Shown here one piece after another: positions 12,090 through 23,137 of a DNA stretch of 64,000 bases. Where the stretch lies: assembly GCA_039621445.1 (NCBI GenBank), contig CP154956.1, positions 9,795,443 to 9,859,442 on the forward strand, in the 5' to 3' direction. Each line of letters starts with the position of its first letter. Positions within the stretch are counted from its first letter, which is position 1. The notes under the pieces are model-generated. The model was given only the letters and a program-made list of their open reading frames with translations, was not told the origin of the DNA and searched no databases. The position numbers and the translations under genes were made by a program. The stretch comes from Euglena gracilis. Its lineage: Eukaryota; Euglenida; Euglenophyceae; Euglenales.

Positions 12090-12764
12090 TGCAACTTAGG
12101 CGGCCGAATTCGCATTTAAGCTTTTTACTTTTTATTTGCGCACTTGCGCAAATTTAATAATTTTTCGATTCTGCTTTGATTTGGCTGTGAAGGTCTGGGG
12201 GGGTTGAAAACACGTGAACAAGAGAGTGCAAAAAATGAGCGAAATTCTGATTTTGGCGGTGAGACCCCTGGGACTTTGGCAAAAAATGGTGTTTTTGGGG
12301 GGTCCGACAATGGACTTTGTACGTCGAAACCCCCGGGACCTTGCCGGCCAAAAGGGAAAAAAACGCAAAAAAGCACCATAGGAACGGGACCTTTACTGCC
12401 CCTGTTGCTTCTTTCGGCTGTGTCCCCGGGTGTGTCTGAGCTGCCGGCAGTGTGCATCCTAGGTGTTTGCCGGACTGCGTTCCTGGCGGCACTTTGGTGT
12501 GGTGTTTTTGGGCTGTTTGTTAAAGTGCGGCGAGGAGGTGCCTGGGGGTGTGAGTGTGGTGTGACAAAGCCGGAAGGAGGGACGCAGTGAGAGGAAGGCA
12601 AGTGCGGGGTGTTGGGCAAGGGAAGCGCAGAGGGGAGGAACTACGGTCCGCAGGGAATGAAGGGGACGGGCGTCTCCCACCCGGCTTATACCCGGGATGC
12701 GCACAACCAGCTGTGTGGCAAAGAACCCAGCGGAAGAAGCCAAACACTGGAAGGACAAAATTGT

Positions 12765-12828
12765 GTTTATGGGCGCAAATGCGCGCACCAACATAATTAC
12801 GTTGGTGCGCGCATTTGCGCCCATAAAC
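12765..12828. repeat. Perfect 28-bp-arm hairpin inside the transposon
   Basis: Two 28-nt arms, each containing GGGCGCAAATGCGCGC or its complement, are perfectly complementary around an 8-nt loop (ATAATTAC). It is the longest of a series of TTTGCGCAAA-type palindromes (12955-13062, 13110-13250, 14225-14380, 14460-14660, 14890-14925). Confidence 0.95.
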
Positions 12829-13308
12829 ATAAACTTGTCCTTCTGGGATTGGGCTTTGGTACCCATGAACTGACGCTGTCGAAAAACGGCGTGACAAAGG
12901 AGCCATCCAGTTGGTGGGTTTGTCAAATTATTTGCCGACGCGCAAGCTTATGGGCGCAAATGCGCGCACAAACAAAAATTACGTTTTATGCGCGCATTTG
13001 CGCAAATGCGCAAACAAACATGTTCTTTGTTTATTTGCGCATTTGCGCAAATAAACACAAAGAAGAACGGTGTGAAGGAAACACAACCGTCAAACACTGA
13101 CAGTAGATGTGGTTTATTTGCGCATTTGCGCACATCACATTGTTTGTGGGCACAAATGCGCAAATAAACTGCATGAAGAATGGTGCACAATTGATTATGT
13201 TTATTTGCGCATTTGTGCCCACAAAACAACGTGATGCGCGCAAATGCGCAAATAAACAACCAATGGAGAAGTTGAAAGCGATTTCATTTGGCCCTCCCAC
13301 AGCTACCC

Positions 13309-13872
13309 TTAGTGGCTTCTGAATGGGTTCCACCCAAGTGGCCACACCGTCTCCTCCGGCACATGGTGGTATTGTGCCGTTTTTGGACCATTGACAGGTC
13401 CCACAAAAGATGGAGGCACAGGATCTCTTGAAGGTGGGTGTGCAGCCACCCAGTAACGGTACATGTCCACCGGCACCAATTTTTGGGTCCCAAGGGCCCT
13501 GCCGCTGGCCTGTGGCCTCGGCTCTGCTGCTGCAGCCCCATCAGCTGCTGATGCTTCAGCACCCACCAGACCGGCATCCACCTCCCCGGTGCAACAACAC
13601 CCAGCTTTAGCGGCCACATTATACCCCGCAACCAGGGTGTAAGACTGGGGTATGACGTAGTGCCAGTGCATGGCAACCAGCAGCTGGAGAGAGATGGCCC
13701 TAAAACACCCGTTATTTTGGGTGCAAGGAAGTGTTGAAGCTTTACCACTGGATTGGTGGCAACAAAGCGGTGGGACCCACTCCCCCCAAATTATGCACAA
13801 AAACCGGTGTTTTTTACGTTTTTCAAGGGGAAAATCGTAAAGAAAACCATAAAACGGACTACGGCCGGACAC
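13309..13872 (-). CDS. Unidentified 187-residue open frame inside the TIR element
   Basis: The minus-strand frame is open for 187 codons. Its C-terminal 125 residues look protein-like in composition: a hydrophobic stretch LQLLVAMHWHYVIPQ, an Ala/Gly-rich linker, then VPVDMYRYWVAAHPPSRDP and PEETVWPLGWNPF before the stop. The first 50 residues are less convincing, so the true start may lie downstream or be supplied by splicing. It is the only sizeable open frame in the 2.87-kb element and could be an element protein or a captured host fragment. I recognise no family, catalytic motif or signal peptide. Confidence 0.4.
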   Translation of the reverse strand: MSGRSPFYGFLYDFPLEKRKKHRFLCIIWGEWVPPLCCHQSSGKASTLPCTQNNGCFRAISLQLLVAMHWHYVIPQSYTLVAGYNVAAKAGCCCTGEVDAGLVGAEASAADGAAAAEPRPQASGRALGTQKLVPVDMYRYWVAAHPPSRDPVPPSFVGPVNGPKTAQYHHVPEETVWPLGWNPFRSH

Positions 13873-15088
13873 GTCCCGGGCATTTCAGGTGCCAAATTTT
13901 GGCTTCTTGTAACGCAGTCCTGTTGCAGAAAAGGTGTCCAACAGTCACAGGTCGTTTGCACGTCATCAATTCATTACGCTTAACTGCTAAACAGATGACG
14001 CCAAAACAACAGGCCGTTCGGGCCAGGTAACAGCAGTACAAATGTACACACGTAAGACAGGCAAATTTTCGCCAGTCAAATGCCGTGTTCCAGTGAACAC
14101 TCCACACTACTTCTCACCACAAATTTCATCACCACGTAATCGTGGTGCAAATCATTGGTTGGTGTGAGGAGTTGCGTTCGTCAGCTGTCACGGAGGAGGA
14201 GATCGATCGCAAAACTGATGTGTGTTGGTGCGCGCATTTGCGCAAATAAACACAACTTTGTTTGTGTGCTCTAAGGCTCCTACAAACACATTATTTTGCA
14301 GCGGTGTATTAAATGTTTGTGCGTGCATTTGAGCAAATGGACAAACAAACGTAATTATGTTTATTGCGCAATTGTGCGCACCAACACGTCCATCACGTTT
14401 TAAAACCTCGTAGGGTCATGGTCCTCATTGGTGTCTTTTAACATTGTAAGTAAAAGTACATGTTGGTGTGTGCATTTGCGCAAGTAAACATAAACATTTT
14501 GGTGCGCGCATTTGCGCAAACACGCGCACCAACAAATGTGTTTGTTTGCGCATTTCCGCCCACCAACTCGTCATTTTATCATCATCCGTGTACATTTTAT
14601 TTGCGCAAATGCGCCCATAAACACAATTGTTTTTATTTGCGCAAATGCGCCCACAAACACACATCAGTTGCGTGACGGCTGCCTCACGTAGTCTGTGGTC
14701 GTAACAAGGGGTGTGTGCCTCTCTCCCGTTTTGATGTACAACAGCACCAGTCTCACCATCAGCCCTATTCACGTCACTTGGTAAGCAGCATTTACACCAA
14801 ACTACTGGGAGTTAATCCCCTCCAACAGAGGGGTGTAACAGTTCTTAAATCGTGTACCGGGTGTCAGGGTACAGGGTCCCAGGAGTTTCGTAAAATCTGC
14901 GCATTTGCGCAAATGCGCCCATTTCAAAGGAAAAACCCTTAAGTGCGAATTCGGCCGCCTAAGTGCAAGTCAGAAAAAAACCTTTTGGGGGATGGGCCAG
15001 CCTGGTGGGCATACCAATTCCAGGTCTTTGGGAGATGAACGCTTGCTTGCATGGGCGGGGGGGTTGAATGGTTTCTCACTCCGCGCAG

Positions 15089-15191
15089 GATGGCCAACGT
15101 ACTGCCAGAGGTCCCCAATGGGCAGCTGAAGGCCAGTGATGGGCGGGACGACGACGATCCAGCAGTGGCTGATGGAGGCTCGCCGCCCCAA
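15089..15191 (+). CDS. Probable exon, unidentified plus-strand gene
   Basis: After a good acceptor (CTCCGCGCAG at 15079-15088) the frame reads one base plus 34 codons, beginning MANVLPEVPNGQLK, then an acidic DDDD patch, and ending SPPQ before a GTGTGTGG donor. The boundaries keep phase. Family unknown. It may belong to the same gene as the exons at 16450, 17800 and 18276. Confidence 0.45.
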
Positions 15192-15304
15192 GTGTGTGGG
15201 GCTCTCCTAAAATATCATGCTTTCCTGTTGAACACCATTATATTATATTATAGCGCACCATGCTCCACCACATTATATCATACCTCCCCCTCCGCTTGTC
15301 CAAT

Positions 15305-15827
15305 GACCGGCCTTGTCCAACGACCACCCCCCCCCGTCAGTAGCAATCTTTTTCCAGGTGATCTTTTTTTCTAGACGTTCGCGTTTACGATTTTCACAAA
15401 TTTCCACCAGTATCCCATCTGTATTTGATGTTCCATTTTTTTACCTGGTTTCTGCAAATCAGCAACTTTTAGCCTTTTTTTGGCCATGTTTTTGGCCATT
15501 TTCGACCACTTTTGGCAGTTTGGCCACTTTTTGCCGCTCTGGGCTGCATTTGGCAATTTAAGCCACTTTTGGCGGCTTTAAATGCATTTTGCTTCATTTA
15601 TGCCAATTTTTGGCTGCTTCTGGCTATTTTTGCACATTTGTGGCCATTTTCAGCCACTTCTGCCTGCTTTTACCCACTTTTTGCCCCCTTTTGACCACTT
15701 TTGGCCATTTTGTTCACCTTTTGCTCACCTTGGGACGAAGCGGGAGAGAAAATTTTGACCCCGGCCTTGTGTCTAACGACCAGCCCCCCCGGTCAGTTGC
15801 GATATTTAGTGGTCGTTGGACAGGGGG
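15305..15827. mobile_element. Possible short inverted-repeat element
   Basis: TTGTCCAACGACCACC near 15305-15322 is matched in inverted orientation by GTGGTCGTTGGACA at about 15812-15826. The left copy is followed by a C-run and the right copy by a G-run. The interior is TTTTGGCCA-type degenerate repeat. No target duplication was established. Confidence 0.4.
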
Positions 15828-16449
15828 GGGGGGGGTATTATGCTTTGCTACATTATCATAACTACACCATACTGTATTACACAATACCTGCATTATGCTA
15901 CATGACACTGGTACACTACAGTGTGGAGAGATTTGTTGACCCCTGGGGTTCATGAACCTTTGTGGGTGACAGGGGGGGAGTTGGATTTCCCTTACCTCCA
16001 TCCTGATGGGAGCGCTGAGGGAGAGGACCCTCCCAACACAGAGGGGGGGATCTGCCCCCCCCCCCAAGTAGGGGGTTAGTTAGTCAGCAAATTTTGGGTG
16101 GAAGTGACAGACACTTTATACCGTGGTTTTTTGCAAAAACATGATTTTCCCAATGATTTTGTTCCTCGAATTTGCAAGCAATCATTTCTGGAGGACAATT
16201 CGATGAGAAAAACTTGCCCTGGCTGTTTTGCCCCCCCCCAACCGGGAGGGGGTCCAAGGCCGGACACCCCCCTGGGGGGGGGGGGGGGAGTCCCGGGCCA
16301 GAGCCAGGTATGGGTTTCGGTGTGAAAACCCAAAAAAAACTCGGAAATGGTCTCAGACGGGCCGATTTGGGGGGGCTGGGGGTCTTTAAAGCCCACGCTG
16401 GGCTGGGTGGGTGGGAGGGGAACCCTCCCCTTGGGGTCTTTCAAAAAAG

Positions 16450-16598
16450 GCCTGGAATGAGGTGTGGCAAAGGATGGCCAGTGTGGTTACCCGGAGCCTC
16501 CACTGCCTCTGTGCACAGTTTCGGGTGCTGCATGTGCCCTTCCTTGACCAGCTGGACCACGAGGCCCTTGCCAGGGGCCGGGACCCTACCATTGCTTG
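16450..16598 (+). CDS. Probable exon, unidentified plus-strand gene
   Basis: After an AAAAAAG acceptor the frame reads about 50 codons (AWNEVWQRMASVVTRSL, LCAQFRVLHVPFLDQLDHEA, ending near DPTIAW), with coding-like codon use and no stops. The donor GTTGTGTG would be the start of the microsatellite that follows immediately. The peptide looks helical and protein-like, but I do not recognise it. Confidence 0.45.
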
Positions 16599-16601
16599 GT
16601 T

Positions 16602-17252
<651 letters not shown>

Positions 17253-17379
17253 GTGCGCGAAACCTATGTATCTGGGCCTTGGAATTCGACCAAAAACCAC
17301 AAGATGGCGGTTGTCCAGTTGGATAGCAACCTGCTGTTCAGAATGACAACGTACGCACACAACACAGAAGCGCGTGCAT

Positions 17380-17390
17380 GCGCGCACACA

Positions 17391-17452
<62 letters not shown>
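17380..17452. repeat. (ACGC)n / (AC)n microsatellite
   Basis: A tract of GCAC units followed by CA units, on the opposite strand sense to the GT tract 130 bp upstream. Confidence 0.95.
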
Positions 17453-17453
<1 letters not shown>

Positions 17454-17799
17454 TGCACACCACAGAGCAAACAGACATTGGTGCACAATGCACAAGCAAA
17501 TCAGGTTTAAGCCTTTTTTTAAGCCCGGCCGCCCGGGAGGTGCAATGACCATGCAAAGGAGTAGGGCATTTTAGACAGAGGAGGGGGGTGTTTTGTGCCA
17601 CGGCAGGCTCATAGCAGTCACATCTCCCTGGGTCACCACAGCCGATGTCTGCCGACCGGGGCCAATTTCCCCCAAAACCTGACTCCCTGAACCACCCACC
17701 ACCCTGGGGGGGGGGGGGGGCTGGAGTTGATCAAACACAGATCCACACAGAACACACGCAACGCACGCATTTACGCCCCTTGGGGAAGTGGTAGAACAG

Positions 17800-17901
17800 C
17801 CATGGTATGGCAGGGACGGAGTCAACATGGGGACGGAGTACAACACAGTCTTCACGCAGTCCCTCGCCAGTTGTGTGGTGTCCGAGGTCCTGACCAATGC
17901 G
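17800..17901 (+). CDS. Probable exon, unidentified plus-strand gene
   Basis: After a GGTAGAACAG acceptor, 34 codons read PWYGRDGVNMGTEYNTVF and continue to SCVVSEVLTNA, then a TAG. Joined in phase to the segment at 18276, the peptide continues VLTNAVVKIALALADIHT, which reads naturally. The bases between (17902-18275) lack GT at the start, so this could be another nonconventional intron. The start of that interval (AGCTTGAGA) is partly complementary to sequence close to its end. Family unknown. Confidence 0.45.
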
Positions 17902-18275
17902 TAGCTTGAGAAGAATTTACCCCCCCCCCCCGGGGGATCCAGCCAGCAGCAGCCTTTTTCCCAGCCCAGGACCCCAACGCCCGTTTCGGGTGGCTGGACG
18001 GTAACGGATTTTCCGCTTTTGAGGGTGCAAAATGGGGGGGTAAAAAATGGCGAAAATGGGTCGGATTTGAGCTGCAGGGCAAATTTGGGGTCAGTTTTTG
18101 GGGACAATTTTTTTTCCGTATTTGGCAGGTTTTTTTGGATATTTTCACAATTTCATTTTCTGGTTCCCTGTTCGACGCCGGGTCGGGCTCAGCCCCAAAA
18201 CCCTGTGGCAGGGTCATCCAGCAGCTTTCCAGCCAGTTCAGATTCTCCAGCCTCTGAGCTGGACACCCCCCCGGG

Positions 18276-18409
18276 GTCGTTAAAATCGCTTTGGCCCTGG
18301 CGGACATCCACACCCGCACGGCATGAGGTGACAGGCCCGCATGGCAGACCCATGCACGTTCATCGCAGAGTGTGGTCTGGTTGTCAACAACCGCGCAACC
18401 AACACCCAA
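18276..18409 (+). CDS. Probable exon pair, unidentified plus-strand gene
   Basis: One frame reads VVKIALALADIHTRTA from 18276 and hits TGA at about 18324. A second frame reads MADPCTFIAECGLVVNN from 18341. Removing the 23 bases between two GGCA words restores one frame (...HTRTADPCTFIAEC...). That segment is very short for an intron, so an assembly or allelic duplication is as likely. Product unrecognised. Confidence 0.35.
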
Positions 18410-19792
18410 AAAAGACGGGGGAGGCAGGAAAAAGCAAGTGCTGGTTATTTGTTTTTGCGGGTTTTTTTTTGTTTTCCAGGTACTTTGCAGCTGTGAGAAC
18501 TCATTTCCATTTAGCAATTTTGATATGGGTTTTCCTGTGACTGCAGTTTTGTCGGGTTGTCAATGATTTTTTGTCAACAATTTGTTTCAGAGTTGAAAGC
18601 TTCCCAAACAAAAAAGAAAATGTTCATGCTGTATTTTGTACCACTCAGGCCTCCAAAATTGCAAAGGGTTGCGGCTTTTTGTGTTTATTTGTATTTTTGG
18701 CGTTCATTTACGTTTGAGGGTCCATGATGTGTTTGCCCCCTGCAAATGAGGAACTCTCAGAAGAGATGCAATGAAAAAATATGATGTGATTTATGATTCC
18801 GCTGGTTCGTGGGGTGTTTTGAGGCTCTCTGCCTATAGCTGTTCCCTCTGGTGCTGCTTCGCAAATGGCAGGTTACTGTTCACAGAAGTGTGGGAGGGTG
18901 GGGGCCAGGCCTTTGCTTAAAGGTTCGCAGTGCTCCCCCCCCGGGGGGTTCAATGGAATTCCCACCTGCTGTGGTCCCTGGTCCCGGGGGGGGCTGGCCA
19001 GTGGAGTTTTCCCCGAAGTGCCAAAAAAAAATTTGCAACCCCCGAAATTGGCCAAAAATGCCCATTTTTGGCCATTTTTGTGATTTTTTTGGAACAAAAT
19101 CAGCCAGAAAACCAAAAAACCTCGTTTCCACCTCGGCGCACAGCGCCGGAGGAAAATTTTTTCCCGTCGGGTGGGGGGGGTTCAGCAAATTTCTAGCCAG
19201 TGGACCCGGGAGTCTTTAGGCAAAGGCGTGGTGGGGGCAGTGGGAAATTTCCCTTGCGAAGTGCCAGGTGGGAGATCAAACAACCCCTGGGTCTTCCTGT
19301 ACCCCGTTCCCCGAGCGCCTGGATGATTATTGTTGGGCCCAGCGATCGGGCCACTCCAATGATCGCCTCCCGCGACCATGATGGGGGAGGCGACTGCGAA
19401 CCCGTACCCCTTGGGCGGGCTCGACCTCAATGGCTGATGCCGACTTTGGCAACTTTGGTGGACACAATGACGCCTGCTGGCCAAGGTGCACGCTTTTTTT
19501 TTGTAAAATTCTGGAGGGGGGCGAGGAGAGCGCAGCAAAAGCCACTGCCCCACGCTCCGGTTGATTTGGTGGTGGGGAGGGTGGTGGTTGGTGACGAACC
19601 GACGACCATAGGGACCTCGACCAGGTTTTTCTGCACCTGATTTGGGGGGCCGTCACCCCGGCCTTTGGACGGAGGCGCAAAAGGCGGCCTCCGCGCACAC
19701 CTTCTGCGGAAGCTCTTGCATTTCTGCTGCCATGGAAAGGTGTGTGTTATCTTGATGCGCTGCGGGAGCGTTAGCTCGCCAAGGCTTTGTTT
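18410..19792. other. No gene confidently recognised
   Basis: A mix of AT-rich sequence and GC-rich stretches. Open frames around 19,230-19,640 on both strands have coding-like composition but no recognisable motif or clear splice structure. C-/G-run modules lie near 18,936 and 18,985. Confidence 0.45.
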
Positions 19793-19793
19793 G

Positions 19794-19923
19794 ACCATTC
19801 GGGCTCCGCACTGCGAGATGGTGAGGTCCTGCTTTCCTTGCCGGCTGTTCTGTTCTGGTGTGGTTGTGCGTGCGCGGGGGGTGCTTCTTACTGCTTTTTG
19901 TTGCCGGGGTTGGCTGATCCTAA
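19794..19923. repeat. DIRS left end and left inverted terminal repeat
   Basis: Element boundary inferred from the internal complementary region, whose left half is the complement of ACCATTCGGGCTCC. The inverted repeat proper starts about 22 bases in and pairs with 24,320-24,424. Confidence 0.9.
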
Positions 19924-20149
19924 TTCTGCCCTTCGACCTCAAGGAGAAAGAGTTACTGCTACGAGTTCAAGTGAAATTGCTTTTCGAGGAGTACTACCTT
20001 CCCGAGAACCAATACTTTTACCAACTGGTGGGCCGAATTTTCTTCGGAACTTCAACTTCCTGAAGGAAGAATTCAACGCCTCGAGTTCAACTGGAACAAG
20101 AAATTCAAAGAACAGAAATACAGATATCAACAAAGGACTTCCATGAAGA

Positions 20150-23137
20150 ATGAATTTCAAAGAAACTCTGAATTTCAAGAAGAACTGCAAAGAACTTCCA
20201 AGAAGTCAACTGAAGCTGGGGAAGGTGAAGTCACAGCAGCAGCTGCAGAAGGAGATGAGGCGGCAGCAGCACGTCAGTCCGTGGCCATCGCAACCCCCCC
20301 ACCCCCCAGAAAATCAAAGATTTCAGACTCCCCCACTCAAAATGATGGCCATGGACCATGGACAACTGTGGTCAGGAAGAGACACAGGGAGACTACCATC
20401 ACAGGTCCAACAGACTCCACCCCTTTTTCTCAGTTCCTCCCCTTCCAGGGGAAGAAGCAAAGGCTATGGCAGCCTCTCAAGGGAGATCAGAAATCCAAAG
20501 AATTCAAATCAAAATCAAGGCTATGGCAGCCATCATTCAACAGGGCCTAGGGCCCAGAATCAAGGCCATGGCAGCCATTATTCAAGAGGGCAGTGGGCCC
20601 AGGGGCAAGGCTATGGCAGCCAGTACCCCAGCCTGGAGAGATCCCATTGGGAAAAGGTATGTCCAACTTTTCTCCCAGCAATTTCAGACACAAACCTCCC
20701 AGGAGCAGCAAGCCAATGCCAAATACAGGCCATGGTGGCCTATACTGGGAACCCAGACGGACAGAGAAGAGAAAGTCCTGGAAAGAAGGCCAATGGAGGC
20801 CAGGCAGGCCTGTGTGCCACTGGCAACCAGATGGAGGCAAATGGACAGAGAAGTCCTGGAGAAAAGGCCAATGTGGGCCAAGCAGGCCTGAGTGCCTCTG
20901 GAGGCCCAAGGGCCCTGAAGGCAAGTGGTGGCCAAAACCATCAAGACCACATCAGCCCTTGGGGGGGAGGCCCAAGATTGGCTCAGGCAGGCCCCCCCCA
21001 GAAGATAATCAGCCCAGCATTATATGTACCACCCCACCACAGACCTTCCCCCATCATTCCAAAACAGGGGGAAAGCCTGTCTTTGAAAAGCCCTATGGCA
21101 GGGCCAGCTGCAGCCCCAGTGATGGGGCACCCAGAGGGGCCCCCAGTGATGGGGCAGCCCAGGGGAAGGACCCCTGTGATGGGGCCTGTGGAATCCCCAG
21201 ATACATTACACCCAGGGGTACCCCCCTACAAGGCCCTGCAGGCCAGTATCCCCCATTGGGTCAAGGCAGGAGCCAGCAGAGAGGTATTAAACCTGATAAG
21301 GGAAGGTGTTATGGCAGATCTCCCCCTCCCCCCTCAGATGTCATTAAAAGTTCCCTTCAAGACACCCCAAGAAATAATGACCGTCCAAAAAATTCTGAGG
21401 GAATACGAATGTGCAGGGGCAACCAGGCAAATCCCCCCAGAGGAGGCAAAACATTTTGTCCCTTATTTTATCCTTTCCAAAAAAGAGGGGGAAAAGACAA
21501 AAGAAAGATTAATCTCCGATTGTCGACAGTTAAATCTCCACTTCACCCCCCAGAAGTTCAGACTGGAACACATGGGAAACATTTTCCCATATCTCAGAAA
21601 GGGTTGGTTCTGTGGAAAAATAGATCTGAAAGATGCTTATTTCCATTTAAAGCTGCACAGCAGCCTGGAAAAGCATGTCTGCATGCAAGTGGGGGGGGAA
21701 ACGTGGCAATTTCAAGCTGCATGCTTTGGGTTAAGCAGCCTGCCACAAAAGTTTATGACTCTCATGAGAGTCTGGGAAAGGAAATGGAGGAAGGAAGGAA
21801 AGGTAGTTTTCATCTACCTAGACGACATTTTGCTGTTAGCCCCCAGCAAAAAGACAGCAGCCCAGCATTTGGCAGAAATGAAAAAAGATCTTTTACTGGC
21901 AGGTTTCAGAATAAACCTCCCCAAATCATGTCTGGAACCAACACAAGAAATAAAGCATTTGGGCCAGTGGATCAATTTGAAAAAAGGCCAGCTGGAAATT
22001 CCACAGGAAAAATTAAAATCCCTAAGAAAGGAATTAGGAAAGGTGCTGACAGCACAAAAGATGAGCTGCAGAAAACTCAGCTCTATTGTAGGGCAAGTCA
22101 GAAGCTATTTAGTTTCAATGCCCTTTCTCAGAATTCTGACAGATCAACTTTGCCAAATGGTGGATTTGCACACAAAGTGGGGTTGGGACCACACCCTGAC
22201 CATTCCCCAGGGGGTCAAAGATCAAATTGTGGAGTTAAAAACGTTTTTGCAGCCAGGTGTGGGCAGAGCCTTTCAATCCCAGGCCTCTCAGGAACTGTTC
22301 TCAGACAGCAGCACCTGGCAATGGGGGGGGCTGGACAAAAAGTCTGGTCAAAAGGTCCAGGATTTCTGGAGGGACCTGCATGTCCTTCACATCAATCAAA
22401 AAGAATTGATGTCTGCAGTGGAAACTGTAAAGGCTTTGGCAAAACCAAAACAAACCATTATTCTTCATGTGGACAGCCAGGTGGCAGTCAGTTATTTGAC
22501 AAAATGGGGAGGCAAAAAGCCATATTTAAATTCCATCCTAAAACCCCTTCTGTACCATTGCCAAGAAAGGCAAATCAGCTTGCAGGTGGTTTGGGTTCCC
22601 ACAAAAGAACAATTGGCAGACTCCCTGACCAGGGAGCAAAAAGATCCAGGGGATTATACCCTGAACCTGACCATTTTTCACCTGATTCTGAAGTTTTTCA
22701 AAAACCAGATCACCCCAGAGGTGGACATGTTTTGCACACCCAGCAACAAAAAATTCCCCAAGTTCATTTGTCGATACCCCCACCAAGGGGCTTTGTTGGT
22801 GGATGCTCTGAAGGCAGATTTAAGGGGTCTCCCCCCAGTTTATGCCAACCCTCCCTGGAGCATCATTCCCCAATGGGTTCAGAGATTAATGTTAAACCCA
22901 GACCTAATTTGTCTGTTGATTGTACCCCACTGGGCTTCGACATCATGGTGGCGCCAATTAATGTCAATCAGGCAGCCAGGCAGCAAGGTTTTGCTAGTAC
23001 CCCCCCAGTGGGGTCTGTTCACCAACTGCTGGGGGGAGGAGATGCCCCCCCCAAGGTGGAATTTGGCCTGCTTGATTGTGTCAGGCAAATATTACAATCC
23101 CAGGAAGTTTCGATGTCCAGTATCGATACTTACATAA
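20150..23137 (+). CDS. DIRS polyprotein: gag-like region, reverse transcriptase, RNase H, methyltransferase-like domain
   Basis: A 995-codon frame. Residues 1 to about 370 are Gln/Gly/Pro-rich with short repeats (QGYGS, VMGQP) and probably nucleic-acid binding. The reverse transcriptase follows: RLISDCRQLN near 452, DLKDAYFHLKL near 490, and the catalytic YLDD near 555. RNase H shows LFSDSSTWQWGG near 717, an HVDSQVAVSYL segment and a C-terminal LADSLTRE. Near residue 898, YANPPWSII is the NPPW motif of the DNA-adenine-methyltransferase-like domain typical of DIRS elements. ATG 20,150 is the first in frame, but an earlier non-ATG or spliced start cannot be excluded. The last 25 bases overlap the recombinase frame. 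Confidence 0.93.
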   Translation: MNFKETLNFKKNCKELPRSQLKLGKVKSQQQLQKEMRRQQHVSPWPSQPPHPPENQRFQTPPLKMMAMDHGQLWSGRDTGRLPSQVQQTPPLFLSSSPSRGRSKGYGSLSREIRNPKNSNQNQGYGSHHSTGPRAQNQGHGSHYSRGQWAQGQGYGSQYPSLERSHWEKVCPTFLPAISDTNLPGAASQCQIQAMVAYTGNPDGQRRESPGKKANGGQAGLCATGNQMEANGQRSPGEKANVGQAGLSASGGPRALKASGGQNHQDHISPWGGGPRLAQAGPPQKIISPALYVPPHHRPSPIIPKQGESLSLKSPMAGPAAAPVMGHPEGPPVMGQPRGRTPVMGPVESPDTLHPGVPPYKALQASIPHWVKAGASREVLNLIREGVMADLPLPPQMSLKVPFKTPQEIMTVQKILREYECAGATRQIPPEEAKHFVPYFILSKKEGEKTKERLISDCRQLNLHFTPQKFRLEHMGNIFPYLRKGWFCGKIDLKDAYFHLKLHSSLEKHVCMQVGGETWQFQAACFGLSSLPQKFMTLMRVWERKWRKEGKVVFIYLDDILLLAPSKKTAAQHLAEMKKDLLLAGFRINLPKSCLEPTQEIKHLGQWINLKKGQLEIPQEKLKSLRKELGKVLTAQKMSCRKLSSIVGQVRSYLVSMPFLRILTDQLCQMVDLHTKWGWDHTLTIPQGVKDQIVELKTFLQPGVGRAFQSQASQELFSDSSTWQWGGLDKKSGQKVQDFWRDLHVLHINQKELMSAVETVKALAKPKQTIILHVDSQVAVSYLTKWGGKKPYLNSILKPLLYHCQERQISLQVVWVPTKEQLADSLTREQKDPGDYTLNLTIFHLILKFFKNQITPEVDMFCTPSNKKFPKFICRYPHQGALLVDALKADLRGLPPVYANPPWSIIPQWVQRLMLNPDLICLLIVPHWASTSWWRQLMSIRQPGSKVLLVPPQWGLFTNCWGEEMPPPRWNLACLIVSGKYYNPRKFRCPVSILT

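Larger units (their letters stand above)
12095..14963. mobile_element. 2.87-kb DNA transposon with inverted termini and 5-bp target duplication
   Basis: The left end CTTAGGCGGCCGAATTCGCA is repeated in reverse at the right end (reads CGAATTCGGCCGCCTAAG). Weaker complementarity continues inward, including TTTGCGCAAAT words. TGCAA directly flanks both ends (12090-12094 and 14964-14968), a clean 5-bp target site duplication. The interior holds at least ten copies of a CGCAAATGCG or TTTGCGCAAA palindromic word, often as hairpins, and one open frame on the minus strand (13309-13872). No known transposase motif is visible, so it may be non-autonomous. The superfamily is unresolved. Confidence 0.85.

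Noticed and set aside
12720-14670. Regularly spaced palindromes resembling a CRISPR array
   Set aside because: Spacing is irregular, the palindromes differ in flanks, the context is a eukaryotic TIR transposon, and there are no cas genes.
20143-20550. Separate small gag gene in the third DIRS frame
   Set aside because: The 135-codon frame overlaps the polyprotein N-terminus, has no conserved motif, and can be explained by the same T-poor composition that opens the other frame.
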